From Rugalucina vietnamica (taxonomy: Eukaryota; Mollusca; Bivalvia; Lucinida; Lucinidae): a stretch of 64,000 nucleotides of DNA. This document shows, in pieces, positions 10,621 to 21,190 of this stretch (position 1 is its first letter; each line of letters begins with the position of its first letter). Under the pieces are notes generated by a model. The model worked only from the letters and a program-made list of their open reading frames with translations, searched no databases and was not told the DNA's origin. Location: contig OZ024884.1 in the NCBI GenBank assembly GCA_964017185.1, forward strand, positions 1,663,573-1,727,572, written 5' to 3'. A program made the translations under genes and the position numbers.

Positions 10621-11800
10621 AGAGATATTCCCTTCTTATGTTTTTTTTTTTCATATCACTGCATTCAATGACAACACCCTTGCAAACTTCTGAAAGTACA
10701 TGCCATCTTCTCCCTTAAACTATCAACTTAGAATTCTGATTGTCTACTACACTAATTTACTAAGTTTAATTGGCTACTGTTTGACTATCTGTACAGCACT
10801 TTGTGGGGGCAATAATTGCATGTCATTATTGTATTGTGACATTTTTGTGCTGATTTTTTTATCTACCAAATACCAGGAAAACATCATTCACTTTTGTGAT
10901 ACTTAATTGGACATTGTCCAAATTGTACTGTGACGGATCATTTGTAGACCAGTATATCGAATCATCTGATATAGAACAAATGATTTTCTTTTTGTTTGAT
11001 CCACATATACTTTTGTTTGTGGTATTTTCTTCGTTTTGCTTATTTAATACCACATGTACATGTATCTGAAAATATGGAAGTTGTCACTAGTGCAAACTCA
11101 TGTGCTAATGTGTTTATGCCTTTGTCAAATGACCTTGCCTGATGTACAAATTAAAATGGTAGCTATTGCTTCATTGTTACCAACTGTAAGATCATTTATA
11201 CTGCTGCTTGAGTTTCTACATCTTAAAATATTTCCTCATTATAACTTGCATGCTATTTGCTTTCAAACTGTTTCACTGCTCGAGATCTTAATCAACATTC
11301 ACTATCTTTTCACCCATCCTTCCACCATTTTGAAATACACAATATTGAAATACAACAATTGCTCTATTATCCTTTGTCTTGATCATGCAAAGTGTCTAGT
11401 GTAATGACTTTTAAGTGCTTAGTTTTTCAGTGTGGGAGAAACGTAAAATCTCAATTCTAGGTCAAGTTCGTTTTTCGCAAGAAATCATGGCTGCCTTCTT
11501 GAACGCCATCTTGAATATGATTATCACTGCATCTTGATATGACAAACTAGCTTGAGTAATGGTTCTGAAAGTTAAAGTACTAAAGGTATGAATCAAAACT
11601 TGAATGTAAAACCAAAATCACGAAACATCTTGATTTATTTCATCTATACAGTGTTTTTGTAAGAAAGCTGACAGCCATCTTGTACCCTGTCTTGAAGAAA
11701 CTGTGATAGAACGTACATACTTATACAAAACTGATACCTAATCATCATTTTGCACTGAAATAACCACAGATTTGCTAGATCAAAGTAATCAGAGACCCTT
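10621..11800. other. Interior of the 3.6-kb transposon, no gene recognised
   Basis: AT-rich with short open stretches on both strands (the longest about 116 codons at 11054-11404, low complexity, no motif). Probably decayed transposon sequence. Confidence 0.4.
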
Positions 11801-11986
11801 ATTAAATATTATTTTATATTCTGGCCGCCATCTTAAACGCCATCTTGAAAATACAAAATTGCTCAGTGATGCCAAGGTGGCATCACTCAGATTCTTCAAA
11901 GGCAATGTCTATTGAACATAATTCAGTAAAGAAAAAAAACTTTAGAACTCAATTCCAGGTCAAATTTGTTTTCAGCCGGACTACCC

Positions 11987-12100
11987 CGGTGGGCCAAGCA
12001 ATAAACATTGAACTAGGGAGATACAGAAATTCAAAAATCCCACTAGAACAGAGATTGTGTAAAGTGTGTGAAAGCCGTGCTGTTGAGGATGAAAAGGTAC
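11987..12100 (+). pseudogene. LINE reverse transcriptase C-terminal zinc-knuckle fragment (left half)
   Basis: Reads IELGRYRNSKIPLEQRLCKV then CESRAVEDEK. This is the conserved C..C stretch near the end of LINE-type ORF2 proteins, where CxxC..E.E.HFL..C follows. The matching HFLVEC half resumes at 12513 after an intervening Penelope-like insertion. It is joined at its left to Penelope-like antisense UTR. The same fragment occurs at 44570-44676 and 63445-63540. Confidence 0.7.
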
Positions 12101-12225
12101 AAGTTGGCAAAGATTGTACCTGATTGTTAGTTTTTTTTTCCCACCTTGGTTTTTGGAGTGGGAGTCTTTTTCTGACTGCGCCTTTTCCTGATCTTTGCCT
12201 ACTTGTACTTTTTTAAATCGATTTT
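12096..12225. mobile_element. Rearranged Penelope-like terminal repeat pieces
   Basis: About 20 bases of antisense terminal repeat, then about 90 bases of the sense terminal repeat (GGAGTGGGAGTCTTTTTCTG onward, ending CCTACTTGTACTTTTTT). An internal deletion has joined two inverted pieces. Confidence 0.65.
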
Positions 12226-12512
12226 ACATGACCATTACCTCACCCTCATCTTCTGCAGTGGCTCTGATATACACAAATATAAACATGCAAGAAGGAAATC
12301 ATGTTAAGAAATATAAAAAAAATAGGTACCAACGTATAACATGTATAACGGAAAGCAGGGTGAGCAGCTATTGAAGGTAAAGTTTTCACAGTGCTAGCTT
12401 GGTCTCAACAAATAAAATGCAGAGGGCTAAGTGAACAGCCAATTGACATTCGGGTGGCCACAAAGTCATACAACAAAAACTCATTATTGGAATAACTTGG
12501 ATAAATACTTTC
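12226..12512. other. Old repeat sequence shared by segments 1-3
   Basis: Shared with 21130-21430 and 45000-45278. The first part (CATCTTCTGCAGTGGCTCTG) looks like a diverged Penelope-like antisense UTR. The rest is not recognised. Confidence 0.45.
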
Positions 12513-12957
12513 TTGGATAGACACTTTCTTGTGGAGTGCTCAGGATATAATGCTCTGAGAAATGAACTGTTTACTATAATAAACATTCACCACCTGGCAG
12601 ATGATGAGAAATTTAAATACTGTTTGATTGCAGCAGACTGCAAACCGGTATCAAACTTTTTGATAAGTGCATACGAGAAAAGAAACGTTATGTTATCTAG
12701 GCGATGAATAGGATAATACACATATAATTCCAATTCTAGCGTATGATCAGTTGAAATGTTGACTACTTTTAAAATAAGACTATTAAAAGTTCATTCCAGG
12801 AATAATACCGATGAATAGTGACAGTGCATCATAAACCTTTGTAGGCTGGCTGTTAAATATAATATATACACTGTATTTATATTGTATTTGTATAGTTGCA
12901 TGCATATCACTGTGTACCAGGTTGTACTTTAAATAATAATAAACTACTACTACTCCA
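12513..12957 (+). pseudogene. LINE ORF2 C-terminus and 3' tail (right half)
   Basis: Encodes RHFLVECSGYNALRNELF and ends in a stop at 12707 after KRNVMLSRR. It carries the second half of the LINE ORF2 terminal Cys/His motif and the usual LRNELF segment. A 3' UTR follows, ending in AATAATAATAAACTACTACT, a short simple-repeat tail typical of LINEs. The 5' part of ORF2 is not in the window. The open frame begins with TTG, so it is a fragment and not a gene. Confidence 0.7.
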
Positions 12958-13534
12958 AACAAGAAGCTCCGGCCCCAACAAACAAAAATGAATAGCTTTA
13001 AATCGGGGCCAAGATCATGTCGTTATTCATTATTTGATACATCGTAAATTGCAAGAAAATATTTTAAATGCAGATTATTCACTGTTTCTTAAATAACTTA
13101 AAAGTTAATAATACTTAGTACTATAACATTTAAAGAATGCACAGATGTAGTGCCTTTGCATACATCACTTTCTCAATCTTCACGATCTTAGTTTGGACTC
13201 TGTAAGTTTAAAGCTTATGATATTGTTTTCTCCTTCACATTGAAGTGAAAAATCGCGATTAATTCTATAGTTGTACGACCAGTAGCTCATATTAGTTAAG
13301 GTAAAGTTGAACAAGAACACAATATAAAGCAAAGGTCTATGAGGTGGCTTAAATCCCTGATTTGAACATAAGGAACTATAGCTTCTAAAATACCAAGTAA
13401 TATACTGTTCACGAGAGACAATGCCAGATGTAGATAATAAATTTAACAAGTTAAAACGATATCACATGTTATGAACGAGATGGCGATTATCTATAGCAAC
13501 CTCATTTCTGAAAGTAGTACATTCTGAGAAAGCT

Positions 13535-14140
13535 ACAAGTAGGCAATGATCAGGAAATGGCGCTATCAGAAAGAAATTCCCACTCCACAAACCACGGGGT
13601 GGGAAAAACTAAAATGACATCTAGGTTTTTATACCAAGAAAACATAATGTAAGCCGAGTGAGCAGCTATTCCCCAATAGGCGGCCACTCATATTTCAAAA
13701 CTCAACTAAAAATATGAAAACGTACATAAGGCTCATACAGCACAAAAATCGACTCCAAAACATAAAACAATTAGAATCACAACAGAAGTATCGCCTTGAA
13801 ACGATCAAATGGGACAATTACTGTGAAAGAGTTTACTGTGTAAACCCGGTTTAAGCCCGCCAGTAACTTTGTGTTACTGATCGTTCCAAGGCGATACTTC
13901 TGTGGTGGTTCTTTTTGTTTTATGTCTTGGTGTTTAACATTTTTGTGCTGTTGGCGCCTTATGTATGTTTTCATATTTTTAGTTAAGTTTAGGTAACTGA
14001 GTGGCCACCTATTGGGAAACAAACGATTGTTTCATGGTATAAGTACCTGATTGTTAATTTAGTTTTTTCCAACCTCGGTTTTTGGAGTGGGAATCTTTTT
14101 CTAATTGCGCCTTTTCCTGATCTTTGCCTACTTGTACTTT
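13535..14140. mobile_element. Head-to-head Penelope-like terminal repeats
   Basis: 13535-13805 is an old antisense variant (CAAGTAGGCAATGATCAGGA). 13846-14140 is a sense-oriented terminal repeat ending CCTACTTGTACTTTTT. Together they form an imperfect inverted pair. The same arrangement is at 47125-47745, and a shortened one is at 27185-27470. Confidence 0.7.
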
Positions 14141-14145
14141 TTCAC

Positions 14146-14300
14146 TCTCACATCTTAACAGGAGTAGTGAAAACCAAACTATAATGTGAACTTTGGCGTG
14201 ATTTTTGAAGACAAAATGACAAACGGACGGACAGACAGACGGAAAGTTGGAATCTCATATCGACACTGCTATAAGTAGGTGCGGTAAAATAATAAGACAC
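14146..14300. repeat. Short bivalve repeat with (GACGGACA)n and terminal hairpin
   Basis: Contains ACGGACGGACAGACAGACGG and ends with a degraded CACTGCTATAAGTAGGTGCG hairpin. Family copies: 21799-22322 (complete), 27484-27632, 30440-30672 and 47747-47872. Confidence 0.65.
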
Positions 14301-15330
14301 AACGTTTACCACGTTTCTGCAGATTGTTTTTACCAAATGTAATCAAAATGGCGCCTTTTTCCCAGTTTGTGTTTTCGAGAACCAGACCTTCAAAAGAACA
14401 AGGTAGTGTTGTGAAGGAATAAAACGTTCAGTAATGAATTATAAAAATGAGTATTTGCGTTTTATTTAGTTTCCGATTTTGAAGAAGCAATTTAAAATCA
14501 AACTTCGCTGACATTTCAGAATAAGATAATAAAATAACTCGAGCCTCAAGAGCTTTGTTTCTTTAACAAATGCTTTAATTTGTTGACATTTCTGTGTTCA
14601 GAAGTTTCAATTATTAATACAAAACATTCAAATCAGACTGTATGATATTTACCATCATTTCAGAATTTTATATATAAAGGTTTATTTCATAACATATTAC
14701 ACTCATGTTGGGCGACGCGACTGAGACCAAACTTACAGTGTTTATGATGTGAAGAAGAATCGATAACTTATAAATATATCTATGGATGTTTGATGTTAAA
14801 TGTAAAATGCTGCAGGTGGAATCGAAATCCACACAATCTGTTCTGTTTGAGTTCAAAGTTATGTGATTTGGAAAACAATTTATAGCATTTAATTAACGAA
14901 ATATGGTCGACACCTGATGTATTCAAACATCTTTCCTCGTTAAAGTAAATATATGTTATACAAATAATATATGCGGAGGGAGTAATTCTAACATTACAGA
15001 ATAGGGAGAATCAAGAAATAAATGAACACATAACTGAAAACAAAGACAATAACAACCGAACAAACGCTAGACAATAATGGTTTATTGTTTCATTAGACGT
15101 TTACAAAAGAAAACTTTCGAACGGTCTGGCTGATTATCATGTAAGTTGTTTGATGAATACGAAAGATTGGTAAGTGATTCTTAGGATGGATACACATTTC
15201 GAATACCAGATTCTTTGGATTCTGTGGATGTATGCACATATCACATTTACACATTTCAGACTTTAAATAAGGTATTTTAGAACCTCTTTAGCAACAGTCA
15301 GCTACAAAATAAGTGCATACAGATGCAAAA

Positions 15331-16303
15331 ATGTCTGAGTGTGTATTTTTGAATTTTAGCCAAGTCAACAATTCATGTGTCAACATCTCGAATGTGAACC
15401 GCAACGAAACAGACTTTTACGCCACATTATACGATATCTACCATGTGATAACCTTCATCATCTGTTCATTTGGATTCATCGTGAATATTCTCAACATCAT
15501 TGCTATATTGAATGCACCAGGAAAACTGACGCCTCACTCTAAACTTGTTATCAGCCTTGCGGTATCTGACATTTGTGTTCTGCTACCCACTCTAGTTGCA
15601 GAAATAAGAATTATTATAGCAAATCAATCTTGCTACTATGAATTGGTTGTACATAAGTATTTCCAACCAGGCGTCGTGTTAGTTTCGTTATTAAATCTTC
15701 TAATGTTAGGGATAGACCATTGTTAAACCACTGCATTATGACAGAATATTGTCTACAAAACGCATAAGCGCATGCGTGGACTTTATTTGCATTTTCAGTT
15801 TCGTCGCAAGTGTAATTAAAACCATTCCTAAGATTATAAGCTACTTTAAAAGCAATGAGGACCAATTTTGTCTTTACATGATCGTAGAATATATGCCAAG
15901 ATTCCCATATTTACTTGTTATACCAGTGTTTATTGTGTTAGTCATTATATACACGCGAATCTATGTGGCATACACCAAGTATGTTACACGACGTCAGATC
16001 TTTCATCCAGACGACCAACACAACAATAAAGCCATTGTCACGACGTTATTGATAATTATAACATTTATGATTGTTTGGGTTCCTGTAAGTGTAATGTCTA
16101 TAATAAGTACTATATATTATACAGCCGTATTAATTCTTTTGAATTCATCATGTGATGCTCTGATTTACGCAGTGCGGCTAGAAGTTGTCAAACAAGGGTA
16201 TAAAATTGTCCTTACAAAATTGTGTAGAAAGTGTCGTATTCGTTTAGCCATCGGCCAAACAATTACAGCCAGACCCAGGATAAAATTACAAAATATGGGT
16301 TAA
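15331..16303 (+). pseudogene. GPCR-A: class A orphan receptor, frameshifted
   Basis: Starts ATGTCTGAGTGTGTA in the same context as GPCR-B. TM1 (FGFIVNILNIIAIL), TM2 (SLAVSDI) and TM3 (VSLLNLLMLGID) are readable up to 15718. There an 11-nt deletion within ATTATATAGCGATT, bounded by repeated ATT, shifts the frame and brings a stop after ..GIDHC. The second frame (from about 15724) reads through TM4-TM7 to the normal C-terminus QNMG. Other defects are the conserved TM4 Trp changed to Cys, loss of 7 codons in extracellular loop 1, and loss of 17 codons between TM6 and TM7 (the last two shared with GPCR-D). It is probably non-functional; a 5' truncated receptor from the second frame is unlikely. 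Confidence 0.9.
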
Positions 16304-16553
16304 CAATGCAGTGTTGTGTTAATATCGTCTAAGACCGTTTCTTATCTTTCTCATATAGAACTGATAGACAGACTATCAGTCTCTTCAAAACATAGACTTC
16401 CTGATTCTCGTGTACATGTTATGATTGCAAATTATTTGTTGGATTGATTCTATGGAAGTATGACCAGCTTGTACATATTCAAGATACCAGGATTGTAATT
16501 TCAAAAAATCTTAAAAACAGTCAACTACAAAATAAGTACAGACAGATGCAAAA
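16304..16553. other. GPCR-A 3' flank and psi2 5' flank
   Basis: 250-bp spacer conserved after GPCR-A, C and D. Its last 50 bases (AACAGTCAACTACAAAATAA) repeat the leader found before the receptor starts, showing that the downstream pseudogene arose by tandem duplication with its own leader. Confidence 0.7.
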
Positions 16554-17575
16554 ATGGCTGAATGTGTATATTTGAATTTTAGCCAAGCCAACAATTCATG
16601 TGTTAACATTTCGAATAAGCACCGCAACGGAAGGAACATCAACGCTGAAAGAAGATATTACAATATACATCTTCTTTATGTTAACCATACCTTTTGTCCA
16701 TTTGAAATAATCATAAACATTCGCAACATCATTGGTATATTGAATGAAACAGGAAAACGGACGCCACACTCTAAACTGGTTAACAGCCTTACAGTATCTG
16801 ACATTAGTGATGTGCTAACCGCCCTAGTTACAGAAATAAGTATATAGCTGTAGTTTTGGTAAAATTGAAATATATTGCTATTATACTATTATTTGGTTGT
16901 ACAGGGTGTCCAAAAACGTAGCTGCTACAATATATGTTTACTGTTTATTTCATTTTCACAGATAATTCAATCAAACTTAACAGGAGTATGCTTCAAAACA
17001 ACGTCTTTAGATTATGTACTTTGCATAATATCCAAAATGACCACCATCATTGTAAATGGCCACTTTCGGAGAAACGAAAATTTTACACAACACATGGTCG
17101 TTCACTCCCCATTTTGGAAAAGAATCTCCATTTTTCACTACATTTTGTCCAGTTTTTAATAAATGCTTTTAGCTTCTGATAATTATCGTTACTTCACCCT
17201 CTTAAGGGAAAATAAAGGCTTGAAAATACTTGGATATTGCATTTTGCCACTGCTTTTCATTTCCACGAATGCGAGTTGCATCAGACAACAGGAAGTGACA
17301 TCCCAGATTCGTTATAACTCGTTATGACGTCACTTGCTCATGAAGCTTTACCTAGCAAACTGGAGGTCATATTATGAATCAAATATAACAACAGTCCTTC
17401 TGTTTAAAATATTTTGTTTATATCTGCTTTATTTAACAAAGCTGTTCACTTTTTTGTAGCGGCTACGTTTTTTGGACACCCTGTATATACGTATATCGAA
17501 CAAGGCGCCGTGTTAGTTTCATTGTTAAATCTTCTCAAGCTAAATTTGGCCATTACATAGCGAAAATATTTCACA
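16554..17575 (+). pseudogene. GPCR pseudogene psi2, split by a MITE
   Basis: Begins ATGGCTGAATGTGTA and is open for 97 codons. N-terminal residues MAECVYLNFSQANNSCVNIS align with MSECVFLNFSQVNNSCVNIS of GPCR-A, keeping NxS/T sites, then TM1/TM2 become degraded (NINIR for NILN, NSLTVSDIS for ISLAVSDIC). It stops at 16847 and, after the MITE at 16902-17483, resumes with VLVSLLNLL before fading. TM4-TM7 are missing. It shares all lesions with psi3, so the damage predates the duplication. Confidence 0.88.
16902..17483. mobile_element. TA-flanked MITE with TIRs (copy 2)
   Basis: Ends CAGGGTGTCCAAAAACGTAG and CTACGTTTTTTGGACACCCTG-type are inverted, flanked by TA. It lies inside psi2: receptor sequence ..TTGGTTGTA precedes it and ..CGTATATCGAAC follows it, against TTGGTTGTACATAAGTATAT in the intact gene. 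Confidence 0.9.
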
Positions 17576-17667
17576 GCTGAGAAACACGTGGTACGGAATG
17601 GGTGACGCACAATGAAATTCTAACCAAAAGTGAGACGAGAAATTCGAGTTTTCTCCTATATGGTTTA

Positions 17668-17897
17668 CTCTATTGACTGCTAGATACGTGCAGTCAATGA
17701 AGATATTAAACATTTATTGAATGAAAGTAACATAAGGAATTCAGGTTATTTCATTTTAGCAAACACTTCCGCCCAATGAACATATAGTACTTCCAACATA
17801 ATAACATTGAAGTGTTTGCGAAAACGAAATAACCGGGACTTCTGATGCTCCTTTCTTCCTTCTGCATTGACTGCACCTATCTGTCAGTCAGTAGAAG
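17668..17897. repeat. Palindrome copy 2 with shortened right arm
   Basis: As at 1036-1275, but AATAAATGTTCAAT is missing from the right arm. The inner arm TTTGCGAAAACGAAATAACC is intact. Confidence 0.8.
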
Positions 17898-18455
17898 AGT
17901 CGCCGTTGAAAATCTAACCTCAGTTCTCAGTTGCTGTGTGTGTCATCGATCATTTATCGGTTTGTATATATTCAATACCACGTGATTGTCAGTAGTGATA
18001 ATTGTTAAACTGCTAAAACACAATCAGGGTGGACATTTCACAAAATACATATTATAGGCAACATTTTGCCTTGGTGCACTCCTAGAATGATGTAAATGTC
18101 ATGGCTTAATAAGATACTTCTCAAGCTTTCCAGTGATATATAATATGTGCGGGTTAATAGTAGCGAAACTGTTCACTGCCCAGTTAAAAGGCTTTAATTG
18201 GCCATTTTTGTGTGTTATAAAGTTTCACTTCAAAAATTCTTTATTTTTGTTCATATTCTCCATTATGGCTAATTATTTAGTGAGAATCTTAATAAGGATC
18301 AAGATTTTAAAGTGCTTCCAGGCCGTTCTGGTGACGTAAATCTCTAGCTCTTACTATAGATTAACAATTAATTATGAAACAGCGCTGTTGCACTATAAAA
18401 GTGCCGCCTTCTGTTAGCGTTGGCTTTGTTTACTTGCGAGAGTAAGATACAGTCT
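17898..18455. other. Duplicated intergenic sequence
   Basis: Matches 34736-35090 and 42489-42694 (segment 3, split by the 7.4-kb insertion). No gene recognised. Confidence 0.5.
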
Positions 18456-19516
18456 CGCAACTTATTAGGTTTGCTAGAGTCTGCAATCATGTTACAGACT
18501 TCAACGCTCGAAATAAATGTTTAACGGCAAAACTTCTCCAACAGGGCTATCGGTATCATAAACTTCGAAAAACCTTTTCTAAATTTTATCGTAGACACTA
18601 TGAATTGATTTCCAAATATAATGTTGGGTTAAAGACACTTTTAAGTGAGGGCCTTTCGGAACCTGAATTTTATGGTGACTTTGTTTACAAATTAAAGAAA
18701 CTTAAAGGAATAAATGATTTTTCTCTTCAGTTCGGAAAAATCATATCACGTTACAGACGTATAGGTTATAACTTGAATGTTATGCGACAGTCTGCATGCT
18801 TAGTTTTTAACCCAATCATGGTTGATAACTATGCTGCCTTCTTTAATTGCACGCCGGTGGGTCGGGCGTCAGACTCTATGATGGCCCCGACAAAGCTATT
18901 CATGTTAGTTGGTTGGGGCCGGAGCTTCTTGTCTGTTGCTTGGCCCACCGGGGTCCAACTGGTGTTTTTCTTTTGCTCCGGAGTTAGTAGGTTATTCGGC
19001 GCCCAGGGATCTCCATCGTCGGGCAGCTTACTCAATCTGTGAGTCCTGGTTTTTGATTCATCAGGATGTTTATCATGATTTATTTGTTTGTTCTTGATGA
19101 TTCATTGACTAGTTAGAGATTCACCACGAGGACCGAAGAACTAACTAAATGTTGTGAACCACTGCAGAAGCTGAGGGTGAGGTTAGGTACCTGTAAAACC
19201 GGTTTAAGCCCGCCAGTAACTTTGTGTTACTGATCGTTCCAAGTCGATACTTCTGTAGTGGTTCTTTTTGTTTTATGTCTTGGTGTTTAAAATTTTTTGT
19301 GCTGTTGGCGCCTTATGTATGTTTTCATATTTTTAGTTAAGTTAAGGTAACTGAGTGGCCACCTATTAGGAAAATAGCTGCTCATTCGGCTTACGATATG
19401 TTTCATGGTATAAGTACCTGATTGTTAGTTTGGTTTTTTCCCACCTCGGTTTTTGGAGTGGGAATCTTTTTCTGATTGCGCCTTTTCCTGATCTTTGCCT
19501 ACTTGTACCTTTTTTT
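18456..19516 (+). mobile_element. 5'-truncated Penelope-like insertion with empty site
   Basis: Carries the last ~150 codons of the reverse transcriptase ORF, the 3' UTR and the 310-bp terminal repeat, ending CCTACTTGTACC followed by a run of T. Segment 3 reads ATACAGTCTCCTCGAATCAT across 42691-42711 with no insertion. At most one base is duplicated at the junctions. 5' truncation with an intact 3' end fits target-primed reverse transcription. Confidence 0.9.
18457..19042 (+). pseudogene. Penelope-like reverse transcriptase, C-terminal fragment
   Basis: Frame reads QLIRFARVCNHVTDFNARNK onward, the region after the catalytic YLDD in the fuller copy at 59627. The polymerase motifs are not included. 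The normal stop (ACATAA in the 61270 copy) has become ACAAAG, so the frame runs on about 45 codons into the UTR (KLFMLVGWGRSFLS..). It is inactive by truncation and matches the minus-strand fragment at 62638-63316. Confidence 0.85.
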
Positions 19517-19660
19517 CCTCGAATCATGTTCTATCAGCTGACGGCGTGTAAAACCGACATCATGACGCCAGACAACGTAAGACTCTCATATAGGATGACG
19601 CCATAGTGTCGTAATCGATTTCTAAGCAACCTACGAATCACGGGCTAGGTAATTAGAGCC

Positions 19661-19750
19661 ATGGATAAAAGGATTTGTATCAAAACAGCTGACGGAAAAC
19701 AAATGGCGTGGTGCGTAGCGCCGATAGGTTTTCGGTTCTGTAAACGTTAA
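19661..19750 (+). pseudogene. Truncated copy of the MDKRIC short exon (segment 2)
   Basis: ATGGATAAAAGG opens a frame reading MDKRICIKTADGKQ..CVAPIGFRFCKR and stops at TAA. The copy at 52174 continues to a splice-donor-like AAG|GTAGG instead. The joint here (CTGTAAAC|GTTAAATG) shows a ~2.6-kb loss relative to segment 4. The segment 3 twin is at 42856-42945. Confidence 0.35.
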
Positions 19751-19821
19751 ATGTAAACGTGCAAGGCTAGACTTGACCACCACATCAAACGGTAGAGGCC
19801 TACTAAGTGAAAGATTTCTCG

Positions 19822-20018
19822 TATAAAAAGCGAAATCGCACGTCATTTTAGCAATTTATACACATATGGGAACACCTCCGGAGAAAGGCCAGGGAACAAA
19901 ACGACGCCAGTTACGTCATACACCGGGGGCGTTACCTGATACCAGAATGGAACCAAATCTGTACGATCGTGGTAAAGCACTGTTTTTCAACACAGAAAAA
20001 GGTACAATTAGACAATGA
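19822..20018 (+). CDS. Candidate small ORF with upstream TATA box
   Basis: GTATAAAAAGCG at 19821 is a good TATA box. ATG follows at 19866 and opens 50 codons, MGTPPEKGQGTKRRQLRHTP then a stretch ending LYDRGKALFFNT, after which the frame enters an old Penelope-like repeat and stops at 20018. Composition (charged, GC-richer than its surroundings) looks coding, and the frame is kept in segment 3 (43061) but has a stop in segment 4 (GGCTAG near 55007). I do not recognise a protein family. It may be exon 1 of a host gene cut by a repeat, or the start of an older retroelement ORF. Confidence 0.3.
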
Positions 20019-20290
20019 TCAGGAAATGACGCAATCAGAAAGTTAACCCCACCCCATAAACCGAGGGATGGGAAAAACTCAAAAGGCACTTAGGTACGTA
20101 TACCAAGAAAAAGGTACAAGTGGACAACGATCAGGAAAAGGCGCAATCAGAAAGAGATTCCCACTCCAAAAACTGAGGTGGGAAAAACAGAATTAACAAT
20201 CAGGTACTTATACCATGAAAACATATCGTAAGCCGAATGAGCAGATATTTTCCCAAAAGGTGGCCACTCAGTTACCAAAACTTAACTCGT
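19996..20290 (-). mobile_element. Two adjacent old antisense Penelope-like terminal repeats
   Basis: Starts at GGTACAATTAGACAATGATC and again at GGTACAAGTGGACAACGATC (20110). These are diverged variants of the same repeat, truncated at TTAACTCGTA. Twins: 43196-43488 and 55116-55408. Confidence 0.65.
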
Positions 20291-20375
20291 AAGACCATCG
20301 TAAGTATGTCCTAGTTAGGGGAACTTCCGATGCCTTCGGTTAACTAACCCGTGTCAGATTGTCAATTTAGTTTTT
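20291..20375. repeat. Short hairpin-forming stretch
   Basis: TAGTTAGGGGAACTTCCGAT and ATGCCTTCGGTTAACTAACC form an imperfect hairpin. Also at 43489 and 58971. In segment 4 the 3.55-kb insertion landed at its left edge. Confidence 0.5.
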
Positions 20376-20816
20376 CCCATCTCGGTGATAAATTCTTTCT
20401 GATTGCACCGTTTCCTGACCATTCCTAGTTTACTTTTCCATAAAGCATACTACAAGTTATATTGACGATCTTTCATTAGTCGGACACGCTATATACAAAC
20501 CTACCGGTAGAATAATATTGGTTACAAACCTACCGCTAGAACAATATTGGTTTGCTCTTGTTAATCTATAAATCTTTGCTTCGTTTGAATTCATTATTTG
20601 GCGCGTTGTGGCTAGATGTTGTCAAGCAAGAATATGCATGTAAGGCCATTTTCTAGAAAATCCGCACAAAATGTCATAGCCGATAACCGATAACCGAAAA
20701 CGTAAGAGATAATCAGTACGAGATAAGGATAAGTGCATACTTCGGCAGGATAAACTGAAACAAGAGTACTTGTTCAATTTAAGTGTTTTAATGTGTTAAA
20801 TGTTAAATTATTAGGA

Positions 20817-21190
20817 AGGTACAAGTAGGCAAAGATCAGGAAAAGGCGCAATCAGAAAAAGATTCCCACTCCAAAAACCGAGGTTGGAAAAAACAAACTA
20901 ACAATTAGGTACTTATACCATGAAAACATATCGTAAGCCGCATGAGCAGCTATTTTCCTAAGAGGTGGCCACTCAGTTATCTTAACTTAACTAAAAATAT
21001 GAAAACATACATAAGGCACCAACAGCACAATAATTTTAAACACCAAGACATAAAACAAAAAGAACCACCACAGAAGTATCGACTTGGAACGATCAGTAAC
21101 ACAAAGTTACTGGCGGGTTTAAATCGATTTTACATGGCCAAAACCTCACCTTCATCTTCTGCAGTGGCTCTGATATATACACACATATAA
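20817..21190 (-). mobile_element. Antisense Penelope-like 3' terminal repeat
   Basis: Begins AGGTACAAGTAGGCAAAGAT; about 310 bases end at GGCGGGTTTAAATCGATTTT, followed by a diverged antisense UTR. An apparent frame in this stretch (SSYFPKRWPLSYLNLTKNMK) runs antisense to the element and is not a gene. Confidence 0.75.

Larger units (their letters stand above)
8386..11983. mobile_element. 3.6-kb TIR DNA transposon with CCC target duplication
   Basis: The extreme ends are TAGTCCGG and CCGGACTA. After a short non-matching stretch the arms match over roughly 130 more bases (ACCTGGAATTGAGTTCTAAA on the left, the complement near 11945 on the right; both continue into GTGATGCCA). CCC flanks both sides (8383-8385, 11984-11986). 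The uninterrupted Penelope-like UTR near 63424-63433 reads TTGGACCCCGGTGGG, giving the empty site. Inside are four 173-bp subterminal repeats and an eroded minus-strand protein remnant (10059-10620). A 3-bp target is seen in CACTA, Harbinger and Academ groups, but the ends fit none clearly. Confidence 0.88.
12958..15330. other. 5' flank block of GPCR-A, with nested repeats
   Basis: Homologous to 26338-28695 (before GPCR-B) and 45719-48939 (before GPCR-D). It starts in Penelope-like UTR (AGAAGCTCCGGCCCCAAC), then about 500 bases of unknown sequence, an old Penelope-like variant (13535-13805), an inverted terminal repeat (13830-14140), a short repeat (14146-14300), and about 1 kb conserved up to the receptor start. 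The last 80 bases before the ATG (CTCTTTAGCAACAGTCAGCT..) are conserved in all receptor copies, including the pseudogenes, and may hold the 5' UTR. A TTTTAG just upstream could be a splice acceptor. Confidence 0.6.

Noticed and set aside
19631-19846. Minus-strand 71-codon frame repeated at 42826
   Set aside because: It is the reverse shadow of the duplicated MDKRIC/TATA region and is repeated only because the DNA is.
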